A stretch of 64,000 nucleotides of DNA from Bostrychus sinensis (lineage: Eukaryota; Chordata; Actinopteri; Gobiiformes; Eleotridae): contig CM036248.1 of NCBI GenBank assembly GCA_020698575.1, positions 10,569,729 through 10,633,728 on the forward strand, written 5' to 3'. The notes beneath the pieces are model-generated. The model did not search any database. It saw only the letters and a list, made by a program, of their open reading frames with translations, and was not told where the DNA came from. Shown piece after piece: positions 11,751 to 24,300 of this stretch. The stretch's first letter is position 1. Each line of letters starts with the position of its first letter. The translations under genes were made by a program, and so were the position numbers.

Positions 11751-12021
11751 GCAGGTATCAACACAGTCACGTTTAAGGGCATTACAAACACAAAGATTAT
11801 ACAGGGGCACATCAGTTAATTAGGAATATTATGGAAAAATAAAATGATTCGTTCTGTTTAAAGTGAAATGCAAATATTATATAGACTCAGTACAAAGAAA
11901 TATTTCAAGCACTTATTTTAGTTCTTTCTGAAAGGCAGAGCTCTCCAGTTACTGGTCGAACTACCTTCATTGGTCATGACTGGGACAAGATCTTAGCTAC
12001 AAGCGGCTGAAATTAGTTTTC

Positions 12022-12245
12022 GCCTCTGTGGGGTGGCTGGGCGCTCCGTTAGATTTGTTTTGGATGAACCATGGGCTGGAGAGATGTTCCAGGGCATGTC
12101 CCACCAAGAGGAGGCCCCGGGGAAGACCTAGGACACTGTGGAGGGACTGTGTCTCTCGGGTGGCTTGAGAATGCCTTAGGATTTCCGAGGAGGAGCTGGT
12201 GGAAGTGTCCCAGGAGAAAGACTGTGCCTCTCTGCTTAGGCCGTT
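12022..12245 (+). mobile_element. Rex3/RTE LINE 3' fragment
   Basis: GGGTGGCTGGGCGC, GGGCATGTCCCACC, CCCCGGGGAAGACCTAGGA and GTGGAGGGACT match the end of the Rex3-like copy at 53190-53510 in the same order. Sequence equivalent to about 80 bp is missing after the first block. It is a dead, internally deleted scrap of the C-terminal coding region, and the terminal GATG repeats are absent. Confidence 0.85.
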
Positions 12246-12284
12246 TCACTTTCACTTTATTGAGATGCTCATATACATTTAGTA

Positions 12285-12345
12285 CCAGGGCTTGACATTA
12301 CTTTTTTGTTCACGGGCCACTGTGTCTAGTCTTTTTCAAAGGTTA
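12285..12345 (+). mobile_element. MITE end (GGGCTTGACATTA family), fragment
   Basis: AGGGCTTGACATTACTTTTTTG followed by GGCCACTGTG resembles the left end of the element at 13808-14276. Only the terminus is recognisable. Confidence 0.55.
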
Positions 12346-13107
12346 CTAATCAATAAGTGCAGGTTAAGTACTTAGTTAAGACACAGGTACAGATACCAAC
12401 CGGCAAGATTGTAATCGTCTATTTTAATTGTGATCCAAACCCAAATTTAGTTTTACGTAAAATTATAATTTGATGTAGTGTTACAATTAACATAACTGTT
12501 ATATTTCTCTGTGTTCTGAAGCTAGATAATCTTTTTGAACTCACTTTTCCCATTTTAATTTCTAATTCATTGATGTGCGCCTGTGAGTGAACTTTTAAGA
12601 AGATCCTGCAGAAACCCTGGGCCTGAAAACCACCTCGTTTTTTCCCCGCTGTATCCGTCTAAACTAAGGGCAGTGGGTGTTTCTGAGTGGGGCCCATCGC
12701 TGCACAGAAGATGTTGTCGAGATCCAAACACTTTTTACCCAGAAGGCCATTGGGTCGCATCTCGCTGAACATGATCAACTATCACTCTCCTAAAATCTTT
12801 ATACAAAACCTGACCCTGTTAAAGTTACTGCCCCTGCTGCCTACAGCGACTGAGAAAAGCATGCCCTTCACTCACAGCATGCACAGGAAACTGTTCAACA
12901 ATGGACTTCTCCAACAAACTGGTGCAAAATAATATAAACGTTTATCTTTTTAGGTTTCAAAGCATCTTTCAAGTATAGTTTACTACACGTATACTATGTA
13001 TTTAATAAAACACATTTTACAACACGTATGAGACTGACAAAGCCATACTAGACTGGCAGTAATAGCAAAATGGCCAAATAAAGCATTTTTATGGATAAAT
13101 ATTAGGG
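12346..13107. other. No gene seen
   Basis: Unique sequence. Short open frames at 12583-12932 overlap each other and have no recognisable motif. No splice-bounded exon was found. Confidence 0.4.
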
Positions 13108-13247
13108 GACAGCCTGACAGCCTCTGGTGCTTAGTCGATTAATTGGTCGGTGAGGTCTTGGTCGACTAAAATTTTATTGGTCAATTCGTTGCATGAACTG
13201 TTTGCATCAATAAAGCTTTCTTTGGTCGACTACAGCCCTATTAAATA
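13108..13247 (+). mobile_element. hAT-like MITE (TGGTCGACTACAGCCCTA end), short copy
   Basis: It contains GCCTCTGGTGCTTAGTCGA, GGTCTTGGTCGACTAAAA, a CTTTGCATCAATAAAG-like block and the terminus TTTGGTCGACTACAGCCCTA. The same blocks occur near 35128-35446, 40417-40708 and 62198-62511. This copy is internally shortened. Confidence 0.7.
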
Positions 13248-13807
13248 TTGTTAAAATTCCTAAAGTACTGTCTGTATAGGGGCTGGGGATATACGCATGA
13301 CAGAAAATGAAACAAAAACTTGGTGACTTGGTCTAAAATGAGTCATGTTCCCAAAATCCTGATGGGAAGGTACTTTTGGGAGCCAAATAAAGGCACTGGG
13401 CGTGGAGTGTGCAGGCTGTAAAGTACTCAAAGTGTTGTAGGGAGTCAAATGAGCAAAAGTGTTATTTAAATCTTTATGTGCTTTGAATGGAGCTGACATT
13501 TTAGTGCTTGGATCCAAGGTTATCTGAGGGAAAAGACAAGATATGACCTCTAATAATACTAATACTGCTCTAGTCATGCTAAACTACTATTCCTGCAGGG
13601 CATATACTGCAGGTTGATGCACATATTGTTACATTTTTTACTCAAAGTATAAGGAAGGGTTTTGTGTTAGAATTCCTACATAGTACATCTTTGATTTCAA
13701 TTTTCCTATTTCAGAGACATTACTTTACACTGATGTTATGGTCTTTGAATATGTGCTTCACTTGGCAAATGTCAGCTTTAAACCAATAGTTAGTGGCTTA
13801 TGTGTCC
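13248..13807. other. No gene seen
   Basis: Unique sequence with a roughly 100-codon minus-strand frame at 13260-13577. It has no recognisable motif and no support from flanking exons. Confidence 0.4.
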
Positions 13808-14276
13808 ACAGGGCTGGACATTAACTTTTTCCTCACTGGCCATTTTGGAGAGTGTTCTTTAAAGGTTACTAGCCATTTAGGTTTTTCGCTAGCCATAATT
13901 TAGAGGATAAAATGCTGATTCATGTGTAGTATATAAGACAATTCTTTTAAAAATTGCCACTGAAAATGTAATTTATCATCATCAAAAACTATTTAGACTT
14001 AGAAAATCTGTTTATGCTGTATTTTTGTTTGCTTGTTTTACATGTTTTCCCTCAAGTAACAAGCTTAATTTTGTCTCTCCACTGATGATTTACTATAGGT
14101 TTTAAATTATGGGGATTTATAAGCATAGCAGCAGAAAATCAGGTCTAAAGTAGTTCACATTAAAAAAAAAAAACTATCAACCAGACAAAGTGGCTAGTGA
14201 GACTGAATATGTTACTGGCCAAAATTAAAATCTATCTGCATTTGGCTGGTTGGCTGACGTTAATGTCAAGCTCTGT
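13808..14276 (+). mobile_element. MITE with AGGGCTnGACATTAA inverted ends
   Basis: The left end reads AGGGCTGGACATTAAC and the right end GACGTTAATGTCAAGCTCT, an inverted pair about 470 bp apart. Subterminal CTGGCCATTTTGG/GTTACTGGCC blocks are also symmetric. Non-coding. Confidence 0.7.
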
Positions 14277-15155
14277 GTCAATAATCCTGTTTGATAAAAA
14301 GTGATATGAGTCTGCACCAGTTTGTTTAGAGAACTCCATGTTTGCCCCATAACAAACCGTAAAAAGCTGACAACCCACAGCGCAGACACAGTGCTGTCCA
14401 TCAGTCGCTCTCCTCACCTTCCAGTCTAAGAAACTAACGTAACACTTCGGTTCTGTCAGTAGCGGGGCTTCAAATTCACAGGAAAAGACTTGAACTATTT
14501 CAGCGATTCAAGTCCAAGTTTCTGTCATTGGAAAACCATCAACATCTAGTGCTGAGGCGCCACTGGGCAAGGCACTCAACCTGCAGTTCCTCGGCATAGC
14601 AACACTGACTATGGGACGAATGTAACAAGAGATTTCAATGTAATTAAGCGCATTAAATAAATAAATATGAGCAACATGGCAGCTTCTTCTTCTTCTTCGC
14701 ACCATTCACCAATCATATAGGTCCATTTAATCACATGACCAAGTCTTTTTTTAAGGAAGAAAAAGCCCAAAATGCTACAGTAGTACCATCTCCATCTTGT
14801 ATTGGCCCAGCATCCTCAACCTTTCATCCTTTTCTTATTAATGTGTGGCCTAGAAGTAATAAATTATAATCTTATACAACACTAAACTGCAATGAGTTAA
14901 AATAATACTGTTCCAAAAATGATCGCGCTTCAGATCATTTCAAAATGTGCAATAAAAAATAAACGTAACTGAGGTTTATCTATTGCTCACGGGCTGGGAA
15001 TCGTCCCAAGGAAAAAGCCCCTATCGGTACCCACTAAAAAGTCTACTTCATGGGGCAGGTAGTGGACGCTGAGAAGCCCAAAAAGTACTACTAATATGTA
15101 GGATAAACAGCTAAGAAGAGTTAGTTAGAGTTTTGTTTTGTGTGTGTTTTGGGTC
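14277..15155 (-). other. Proximal downstream region of psd2 (likely 3' UTR)
   Basis: This begins right after the psd2 stop codon in transcript order. ATTAAA-type signals on the minus strand, such as at about 14727, are possible polyadenylation signals. None is decisive, so the 3' end is not delimited. Confidence 0.4.
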
Positions 15156-15377
15156 TCAGCTCTTCTGTCCCAGGACGGTGGGGTATCCGGTGGCTTTCCC
15201 GTTCAGCCCGCCGTGAGCTTGACTTATGGATGGAGAGGATTGGGTTTTTCGTAGATGGCACTCGCGTCCCTCCAACAGCAGGCTGCCCATGACGCTGGCC
15301 TCAATCTTCTCCAGGTCATCGGTCTCGGCGCGGATCTTGGCCTGGAGTAGGCTGATATAGGTCTCGTAACGGGTTTT
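15156..15377 (-). CDS. psd2: psd2 exon 13 (last coding exon)
   Basis: Encodes residues 450-522 and the TGA at 15156-15158. It begins KTRYETYISLLQAKIRAETD, a helical coiled-coil-like tail, then has the family's conserved LRKTQSSPSISQ phospho-serine-rich motif. The acceptor is CTCAG, phase 0 from exon 12. The EFA6 tail is known for effects on actin-rich protrusions. Confidence 0.95.
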   Translation of the reverse strand, partial: KTRYETYISLLQAKIRAETDDLEKIEASVMGSLLLEGRECHLRKTQSSPSISQAHGGLNGKATGYPTVLGQKS

Positions 15378-18300
15378 CTGAGGAGACGAGGAGAAGACGA
15401 GGAGGGGGAGAGGGGGAGAGTAAAATTAGGACAAGCTTGTATGTGATAAAAGATTTAAGAAGTGTATTATCAATGCAGATTCATGTGGGAAATAACAAAA
15501 ACACTTTAGATGCCTTTTATCAGAGGTTACACTCTGCGCTCATAGGAGTTACATAAATGTGAAAACTCTCCAGCAGGTGGCAGTGTCTGCCCTACAATGT
15601 TGACAAAAATCTTTGGGGTTCCCACTCTTTTCAAAAAGTATTCTGGTCTAATAATGACAGTGGTACTCAAGAGTCTTTAGCAGTTCAAGTCCAGATTTAG
15701 TTTAATTCAGAGACAGTTTTATTCCTGTTTTAGTCCTGCTGGGACTGGTTTCCTGGTTGGGGCTTAAACTGTAGACCGCTGCTTAGGCCTTGTTTAGTCC
15801 TGGTTTAATACTGGTTTAGTTCTAGTTTAGTCCTGGTTTAGTACTGGTGTAGTCCTGGTTTAGGGCCTTGTCTAGTCCTGGTTTAGTACTGGTTTAGTAA
15901 TGGTGTAGTCCTGGTTTAGTACTGGTGTAGTCCTGGTTTAGGCCTTGTCTAGTCCTGGTTTAGTACTGGTTTAGTAATGGTGTAGTCCTGGTTTAGTACT
16001 GGTGTAGTCCTGGTTTAGTACTGGTGTAGTCCTGGTTTAGACCTTGTCTAGTCCTGGTTTAGTACTGGTGTAGTCCTGGTTTAGGCCTTGTCTAGTCCTG
16101 GTTTAGTACTGGTTTAGTAATGGTGTAGTCCTGGTTTAGTACTGGTGTAGTCCTGGTTTAGTAATGGTGTAGTCCTGGTTTAGGCCTTGTCTAGTCCTGG
16201 TTTAGTACTGGTTTAGTAATGGTGTAGTCCTGGTTTAGTAATGGTGTAGTCCTGGTTTTAATCGGAGTATATTCTTGGTTTAGTCCCTGCTCTGTCCTTC
16301 ATCAGTAATGGATTTTTCTGTGTTAATCCTCATTTATCTCTTGTTTTATCTCGTATTAGTCCGGATGTAGGTCCATTTAAGTCCATTAAAAAGTCTATAG
16401 CATTTTATTTCTGATGGAGTAAGACAACTGTCAGTTTAAAGGTACACCTGATCAGTGTTAAACCTTTACAGAAATAGCTCTGTGGTATTGTTTAGTACCT
16501 CGTATGTGAGGTAGTGCTCTTTGAGGCGGTGCTCCTCCCAGTCCCGGCTCTTGGGGTCAGCTGACGGAGGGTTTTTCCGATGCTCCTCCAGCTCCAAACT
16601 CATCTGCTTCAGTTTACTTTCGTGACTCAGCAGCTGCTCATCCTGCACCAATCAGAGCAAAGACCCAGGATCAGAGAGCCACACACTGACCAATCAGAGC
16701 AAAGACTCCGAGTTAGACACCAACAGACCAACCAATCAGAGCAAAGACTATATGAGAAACCCACAAACCGATCACTCAGAAATACATAATGACAAATGTT
16801 TAAGCTCCAATATGAGGGTGTACAGACCTTATATTTTTATAAAGACAAAAACAACAGTGGTTTTTAACAATATTATGGATTTGATTTTGTACCTGGCTGA
16901 GTCTGGTTGATGAAGATGGCAGGATCGGTCGACAGAACTTCTTCATTGAACCGATAGCAGCGGGAAACGCCGGCGCCGAGAAGAGAGCAGCGACCAAGTT
17001 TATCCTAAATATCCACGACATCATCTCCTCTTCACTCCTGCAAAGAGATCAAACGAATCTCTTTAAAGATCTCTTTAAAGCTCACATAAGCAAAATGTAT
17101 AGTATTTTAGTATATTAGAGCTGCAACAACTATTAATTGATTAATCGATTATAATTTATTATTGAAATAATCGCCTACGAATTTAGTAATCGATTAATCG
17201 CTTTCTGAGATATTCATAGACTCAGAAACCAAAACAGAGCAATAAACCCACAAAACAGTTAAACGCAGTGTAAATGTTGTGTTTTTACATCTTTGCTGTA
17301 TCTGCGTGAGTTTTTTTAGCATTATTGTACATTTTTAAAAGGAACAATAAAAACTACATTTTTTAACCACTTGTCATTCTTGCAGAACCAGGTGATAACA
17401 CATCTACGTGCACTTCACTACACGATTAATAATCGATTATTTGTAGCCCTAAAGTATATAGTCTTTCCTGTCATTATGATTTGTAAATAAGCAATCGGTA
17501 AATACCCAGTGTTAGGTTTGTTTGTACTAATTCTAAACTTCTCTTGTCTCTTGTTGATGGATTGGATGATGAAAGTCTAAAGAAACAAGACGTACATGCA
17601 GCAGCTGTATGTTGCTTTCCAGTGGTATAAGATTTATTGCCAAGAAGCATTGTTACAACACAGAAATAATCCACCAAAAACAAGGCTTCTTTTGTCCGCT
17701 TCCATTTGCTTCTTGTTTTAATCTTGTTAAAAATATGTGTACTTTTCATTAAGTCTGAAATTCCTTTGCTAGTTACATTTTGTGTCTTGCATTACATTTT
17801 GTGTCTTTGTGTCTTGTGTTTTGCCGCAACTCTGTCCAGCAAAATTACTCACAGGTTAGGACACGTCTTCATAAAAAAGGTTGCTTTAAAACTGCCTTTA
17901 GTATTTTCATAGTTTGATAAAAGCTGTTGTTGCTACTCACGGGGCCTGCAGCAGAAACACTCTCCAGTCAGACGTCTTCAGCTTCAGGACGTTGGCTCGT
18001 TTGCTGTAGTCGGTGGCTCGCGTGGCCAAAGCGTGATGGATCCTCACTGCGTTCTTCAGGTCCACTTCCGAAATATCAGCATCTGGTTTGTACTCATCCT
18101 GGGACAGATTAATCACAAATATTTAAGACTTTTTTCTATTTCACTTTTTACAGAACCAGATTTTCTATTTGTCTGCCACCTTCATGTCAAATGTTTTTAA
18201 TCTAATTACCATTTAAGGTAAACTATTGTACACATATGAATGAATAAAAAATGGTCTAAGTGTTCAGTACAGTTTCTAACCAGCAGAGGGAGACAAAAAC

Positions 18301-21300
18301 ACACCACAGCAGCCACAGTTCATCTCTCAGAGCAGAGCGCCCAGTCCAGCTCCTCTGCTGCAGCGACAGAGCGCCCCCTGGTGTTTGCTGGTGTGTGTTT
18401 CTGTGGTAAAGGGAGCAGAGGATGTGGCCGGTACCTTTTGAAGATAAAGGATCATCCCCTTCAGGACGGCGTAAAACTTCTTCCAGCCTCGACGACCTCT
18501 CGGTGCTGGGACACAGAGAGAAATTATTTAGAATGACCTTACTAAGAGACTTATTATGAGATTATAGCACATTTATGACCCCAACATCCTCTTTCTGTTT
18601 CTCTATGGAGCATATTAAGTATAAGAATTATTACATTGCACTGTTATTAATAAGCCTTACACACCAGCAGCCAATGGGAGGGTCCTTTATTCAAATGTTT
18701 GGGAGTGCTCCGTAAGCAAGCAGATCAACCTTAAAGTCCAGTGTTTAGAGCAATACTTTTAATACCAACACAGACGCATATTTTGCGTCTCTCGGCTGCT
18801 GGTTAACTTGTTTTTTGATGATTTTGTTGATTGATGAACATTTTAAAGAGAAAGCTTCATTTGTGCTTTTGGGAGACACAGTAATCAGGTAAGAAACAGA
18901 TTTTTCTGTCAAAGTGTGAACATTAAAGGAGCTATATTATGAAAAATCAACTTTTCTGAGCTTTTTAACCATGTATTAATGTTGTTCCCACATCAAAAAC
19001 ATACCTGGAGTTGTGTTTTCTTTCATTCACGCCTGTTTGTGTAATCCTCTATTCTCTGCCACGGCTGTTGTGAGGCTTGCAAATGCTCTCACAAACGCCC
19101 GCCCACTCCAGGAAGCACTGACCAATCAACAAGCCCTCTACATCCAGTCTGCTCTCGTTCATTTAGCCAAAAAAAGAAAGGGTGTACATCTCTGTTTCCA
19201 TTGATTCCTTAAAGATATTTTTAATTTTGTAGTAAAATCTTACAAAACGTTTAAGGAAGTGAACTGCTTTTTTTCATTAAATTATGTTCAAAAGACGGCA
19301 ACACTCTCCACTCTGCTGCCCTCTACTGATCTCTTCACCTGTTTCTTTATGGCACCAGTGTAGTACTTCATAAAAAATGTTCTCTTTTAGTCAGATAATG
19401 TTTTTAAAGGTTGTAAAATGTGCTGCTGCTCTAGAGGTGACCAAGATCGATTTAAAAATATGAATAAAAGTATAATATACAAATCCTCTTTGATATTTTT
19501 AGATAAAACTATGACTACACAGGAAAATAGCCAGGTTTAAAGTGTAAAGTGTAAAATGGGTCCGTTTAAATTGTAGGCTTTTTGACTCACTACGCTTGCC
19601 GTCCATGTCGGCGTGGCTCTTCCGGGTCAGTATCCCGTGTTTGTAGGTGACGGCGTTGAGCAGGATGGGGATGGCGATGAAAGGGTTGTTGCCGTCGGTG
19701 ACCCGGGCCACGCGTTTACTGCTGCCCTCGCACTGCTCCTCCACCAGCTCCGACAGACTTTTCCTCAGCTCCTCCTCCTCACTGCAGACGAACACATGAG
19801 GAGTCAGAGGGGGCCAAAATGAACACATGAGGGGTCAGAGAGGGCAGAGTGAAAACATGAGGGGACAGAGAGGGCACAATGAAAACATGAGGGGTCAGAC
19901 AGGGCAAAATGGACACAGGAGGGGTCAGAGTTGGCAAAAATGAACACATGAGGAGTCAGAGAGGGCTCAACAGACTCACAAGGAAACTGCACATGCCAAG
20001 AGCCTCTGGAATAAACTTTAAACACCAAGTACTACTTTAGATCTAAACCAGGACTTAACCAGGAGTAAACCAGGTCCAAACCAGGACTGAACCAGGTATG
20101 AACAAAGACAAAACCAAAACTAAACCAGAATTAAATCAGGACTAAATCAGGACTAAATCAGGTCTAAATCAAGTCAAAATCAGGACTTAAGCATGAGTAA
20201 ATCAAGTCTAAACCAAGTCAAAATTAGAAACCAGAAGCAAACCAGGAGTAAATGAAGTTGAAACTACGTCTGAACCAGGACAAAACCAGATCTAAAGCAG
20301 GCGAAGTAAAGGAATGTTTTTCCATTCATTCATCGCTGTAACTGGCTGTGGGCTAATTTCTGCTGCTTATGCAACTCGTCTAGAGCTGACATCTTCATTT
20401 GAGTTGAAAATCTGATTGGGCAATTATTTAAAGAGACAAAGCAATAAAGCTGGGACACTGCCTGCTGTAACTTCAATGCAGTTCAAGCTGTTCTTTGCAA
20501 TACACATATTATATACCTATTGATTTTGCTATAACAATACATTTGCAATATATTGTGAAGCCCTGGTTTATTGACAAAGCTGTCAGCTCACAGAGAGATA
20601 AAAAGTAAACTCACATAATGTTAACATATTTATAAAATACATTTGCCAAATAAGGGAAGGTTTGGGATTTTTATTGTTAAAATTATATGAACCAATGTTT
20701 TTATGTAATGGCATTTAAATTCTTTTTGAATCACAAGACTCCAAGGACAGTGTATATCTGTAAAAAATCATTTTAATATCAACATTCTTATTGGTCATAC
20801 TCACACTGCCCACTCCAGCTTTTCATTCTTGATTGAATTATACAAGACCTGACAAATATAAAGAGAAAAGCATTAATTAAAAGTGAGTTAGCCTTTTCCC
20901 ATGTCCAAGTTAAACTCAGACAGATAATGAGAGAAACAGTGCATATTTGTAAACAGAATAGAAATATATGTATTATATAACAATTATTTTGATAATCAAT
21001 TAATCTGTTGATTATTGTTTCCATTAATCGATTAATAATCAGATAGTGAAGCGTGAGTAAAGTGGTTAAAAATTTGAGGTGTTTCATTCAGAAATTAGAT
21101 AATGCTACAAAAAAAAACTGACCCAGGCGAAGCCATGAATTTGCCACTGGAGGTTTGGATAGAGCATATACACACAAAGGCATTTTTAATCAAACACAAC
21201 TTCTACATTGTTTTCAACTGTTTTTGCTGCTTTACTGCTCTGCCTTGGTAATAAACCCTCCTCTCTCAGCACATGGCATGTTTCAGAGTCTATGAATACC

Positions 21301-24300
21301 ACAGCTAACGATTAAACGATTACTAAATTAGTTGATGATTATTTCAATAATCAATTCTAATTGATTAATTCGATTAGTTGTTGCAGCCCTAAAATGTATG
21401 GTGTATGGCTTTAGAAATGTCTTTTGAAAAATGAATTGTGTTGTAAAAAAAATTCCCAACTTCTCCCATGTTTATCACAACATTTATTCAACTTTGTGTG
21501 CAACAGGCAACAGCTCTTAATAGGCTGCATTGTGCATTTGTCTATTTTGCAAAACACCTAATCCTACTATTACTGAACTGTGACAGAGAACAAAAATAAA
21601 TAAATACAGACAGTAGCTCCCGAATGTTTATCTCTGAAAGCAAGAAACTGCTGATGCGTAGGTCGGTCTGTGTGGCAGCTGGACTGTACCTTTAATAACT
21701 CTTTGGGGAAGTCCTTGCCGTTGTTGAGCCCCTCCAGATTACTGATGAACTGTTGGCACGACATCTTCTTCCCGATGTTCTGCAGAAGACGACAAAACAG
21801 GAGCAGACAGAGGGAAAAAATCAGTATGAGGTTAGTCACTTGTAGTTGTTACGTATTAGATGCTACAATACCTTATAAAACAATTTTTAGCATTAGCAGT
21901 TTACTTGTGTTATATTTATGTTACCATTGTTAGAATAAAGGGGATCATTTTGTAGTTTTGTGTTTTCAAAATGTCGAGGGGTCAACCAGTTCAGTGAAAA
22001 GTCGCATTTTTACATGTGTCCACTAGGGGGCGATATTACACTGCTGCTTTGTTTGTACTAATAGTGCTCACTGCCAGAGATTACAATGGTTATTATTGTA
22101 TAACTTGAATTAAAAGCCCCAATTAAATTATAGTGTTTTATTATCATGATTCAAATATTATGACTCTCTTTATTGATATTTCCCAGTGCAGACATCACAC
22201 AACATGACAACTGTGTCCTCTTTTCAGGAAATGCACTGGGGGACTGTTTTCTGCTCCATTTGTTCAGATCGTCCAGTTTACAGCTGCAGCTCTTTACATA
22301 AGAACAATTTGTGACAGGTCCTTGAAGTGACAGTGAGCACAGTAACTTACATAATATAACATACATTTTTAACATAACATTTTTATTTGTTAATAACTGT
22401 CTTTCCAGGTACAATATCATTTACCACACCACTACTTCTCTCACTTCTCTGCAACCTTTATTAGCTGCAGGGGGTCAGAACATTTAGCATGCATGTTGAA
22501 CTGTTGATCCACAGATTTACAGTCGTTACAGACAGCATTTGAGAGAACAGTGCTGAAACTAGGCACAAAAATTATGGCAGACCTCAACATTCTCAACTTT
22601 TCTCAGAATACAATATCTTAACATCAGGTCGAAGACTGTATCTAACGTCTTCAAACTGTCTTTTGTTCCAACCTCAATCAAACTGTTGAACTCAGTAAAC
22701 ATTTTAAGGTACAAGTATTGATCACTTTACCCTTTCAGACACCTTAATAGTTGCAGCTATTTTATATTTTTAATTATATTTATATTGATTTAACTTTAGA
22801 ATGTGTGTTGAATGTCACTGCTATTGATGTCGTATGTGGCAAACAAAGGCGACAATAAAGTTAATTCTACTGTAAATGCTTTCTTAAAATCACTTAAATT
22901 CATCTTTCTTAAAATCATGGTTTCTGCATAGCGCAAAAGTCGAATTTAAGACTTTTTTTTAGACCTTTTTAAGACCATTGTTGAATAAAATTAAGATCTA
23001 TTTCATAAACGCGCAGTGCTCAAAAAAGCCAAGAGCAATGTGGTCGTATCATTTAATTGTAACTTTTGACAACAGTGAGTGCCGCAAAGCCTTTTGTTCT
23101 TGGTAAGAAAAAAATCTGAGCTCTTGTATCAGTTACGGTAACACAGCTTTGAGAATATAGGTGGACATTTTAGAATAAGCTGTGAATGCAGGTAGGTACA
23201 GTAAATGTACATGACATATTTAAGACCTGTTTAAACATATTTAAAACCTAATACTCTATATATTAGCAAATTTTTAGGACCCTAAATTCAGGTTTTTAAA
23301 TATAAGACTTTTTAGACTTTTTAAGACTCTGAAGTAACCCTCTAAAATATGCATTTTTCCATTTTGGGGAATTTTTATGACTTTGGAGTGGATGTGAATG
23401 ACTGTAAAGCTACTCCCTAATTTCAAGGTTTTTCAGGTCATGTGGAGACTTGGGGGTTGCATGATAGGTTATAACTACATTCAATATTTAAATTACAATA
23501 AGACTTTGTCATAATAAAAGATGAATGGGTTTATAAGGCCTCTTCCACTTGTACTGGCCAAATGTCTGTTACATAAAATGTCACATTATTGCAGTTGATG
23601 ATACATTTGCAATGTACAATATTTTGCACAAATAAAAGAGACCTTATTAAATATTATGAGACAGGTATGAAACAAATATAGAAGTAAATAAGGAGAGTGC
23701 AAGTAAAAGTGAAAAGAGCTATTGTTAGTCCTGTACTTACCACCTTTGGGGCAGAGACAGACCAGGACCAGTTATGGTTAAGCAAAGGAAGGAATTAAAG
23801 GAAGGAAGGAGTGGAAAAGAGAGAAAGGATATTAGTTAGGAGGGAAATTCCCTGGAAGTGGCAGGAGAATGGCAGAAGTGACAACAAAACACAGGCTTAC
23901 ACTGATATTCTACTGCTGTGGTTCTCAGACTGTTTACACCAAGCACCAACACACAAAGGATCTGGCTTTACAATAATCCTTTTAAACCAGGTCTACACTA
24001 AAACTAAACCAGGACTAAACTGGGCTTAAACCAGGTCTTAACCATGTCCAAACCAGGTCTTAACTAGACATAAACCAGGGCTAACCCAGGTCGAAACTAA
24101 AGAAAAAAACAGTAATTATTATAAAAGGACTAAATTGTGCCTAAACAATGTCTAAACTAGAACTAAACTAGGACTAAGTTAGGACTAAAGCGGGTTTAAA
24201 CCAGGACAAGACAAGGACTAAACCAGGTCTAAACTAGGACTAACTCAGGAATAAATCAGCTCTAAAGCTGGACTAAACCAGGTTTAAACCAGACCTAAAC

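Noticed and set aside
19804..20028. Minus-strand 74-codon frame beside exon 8
   Set aside because: It is the intronic minisatellite translated through. The real exon ends at 19781.
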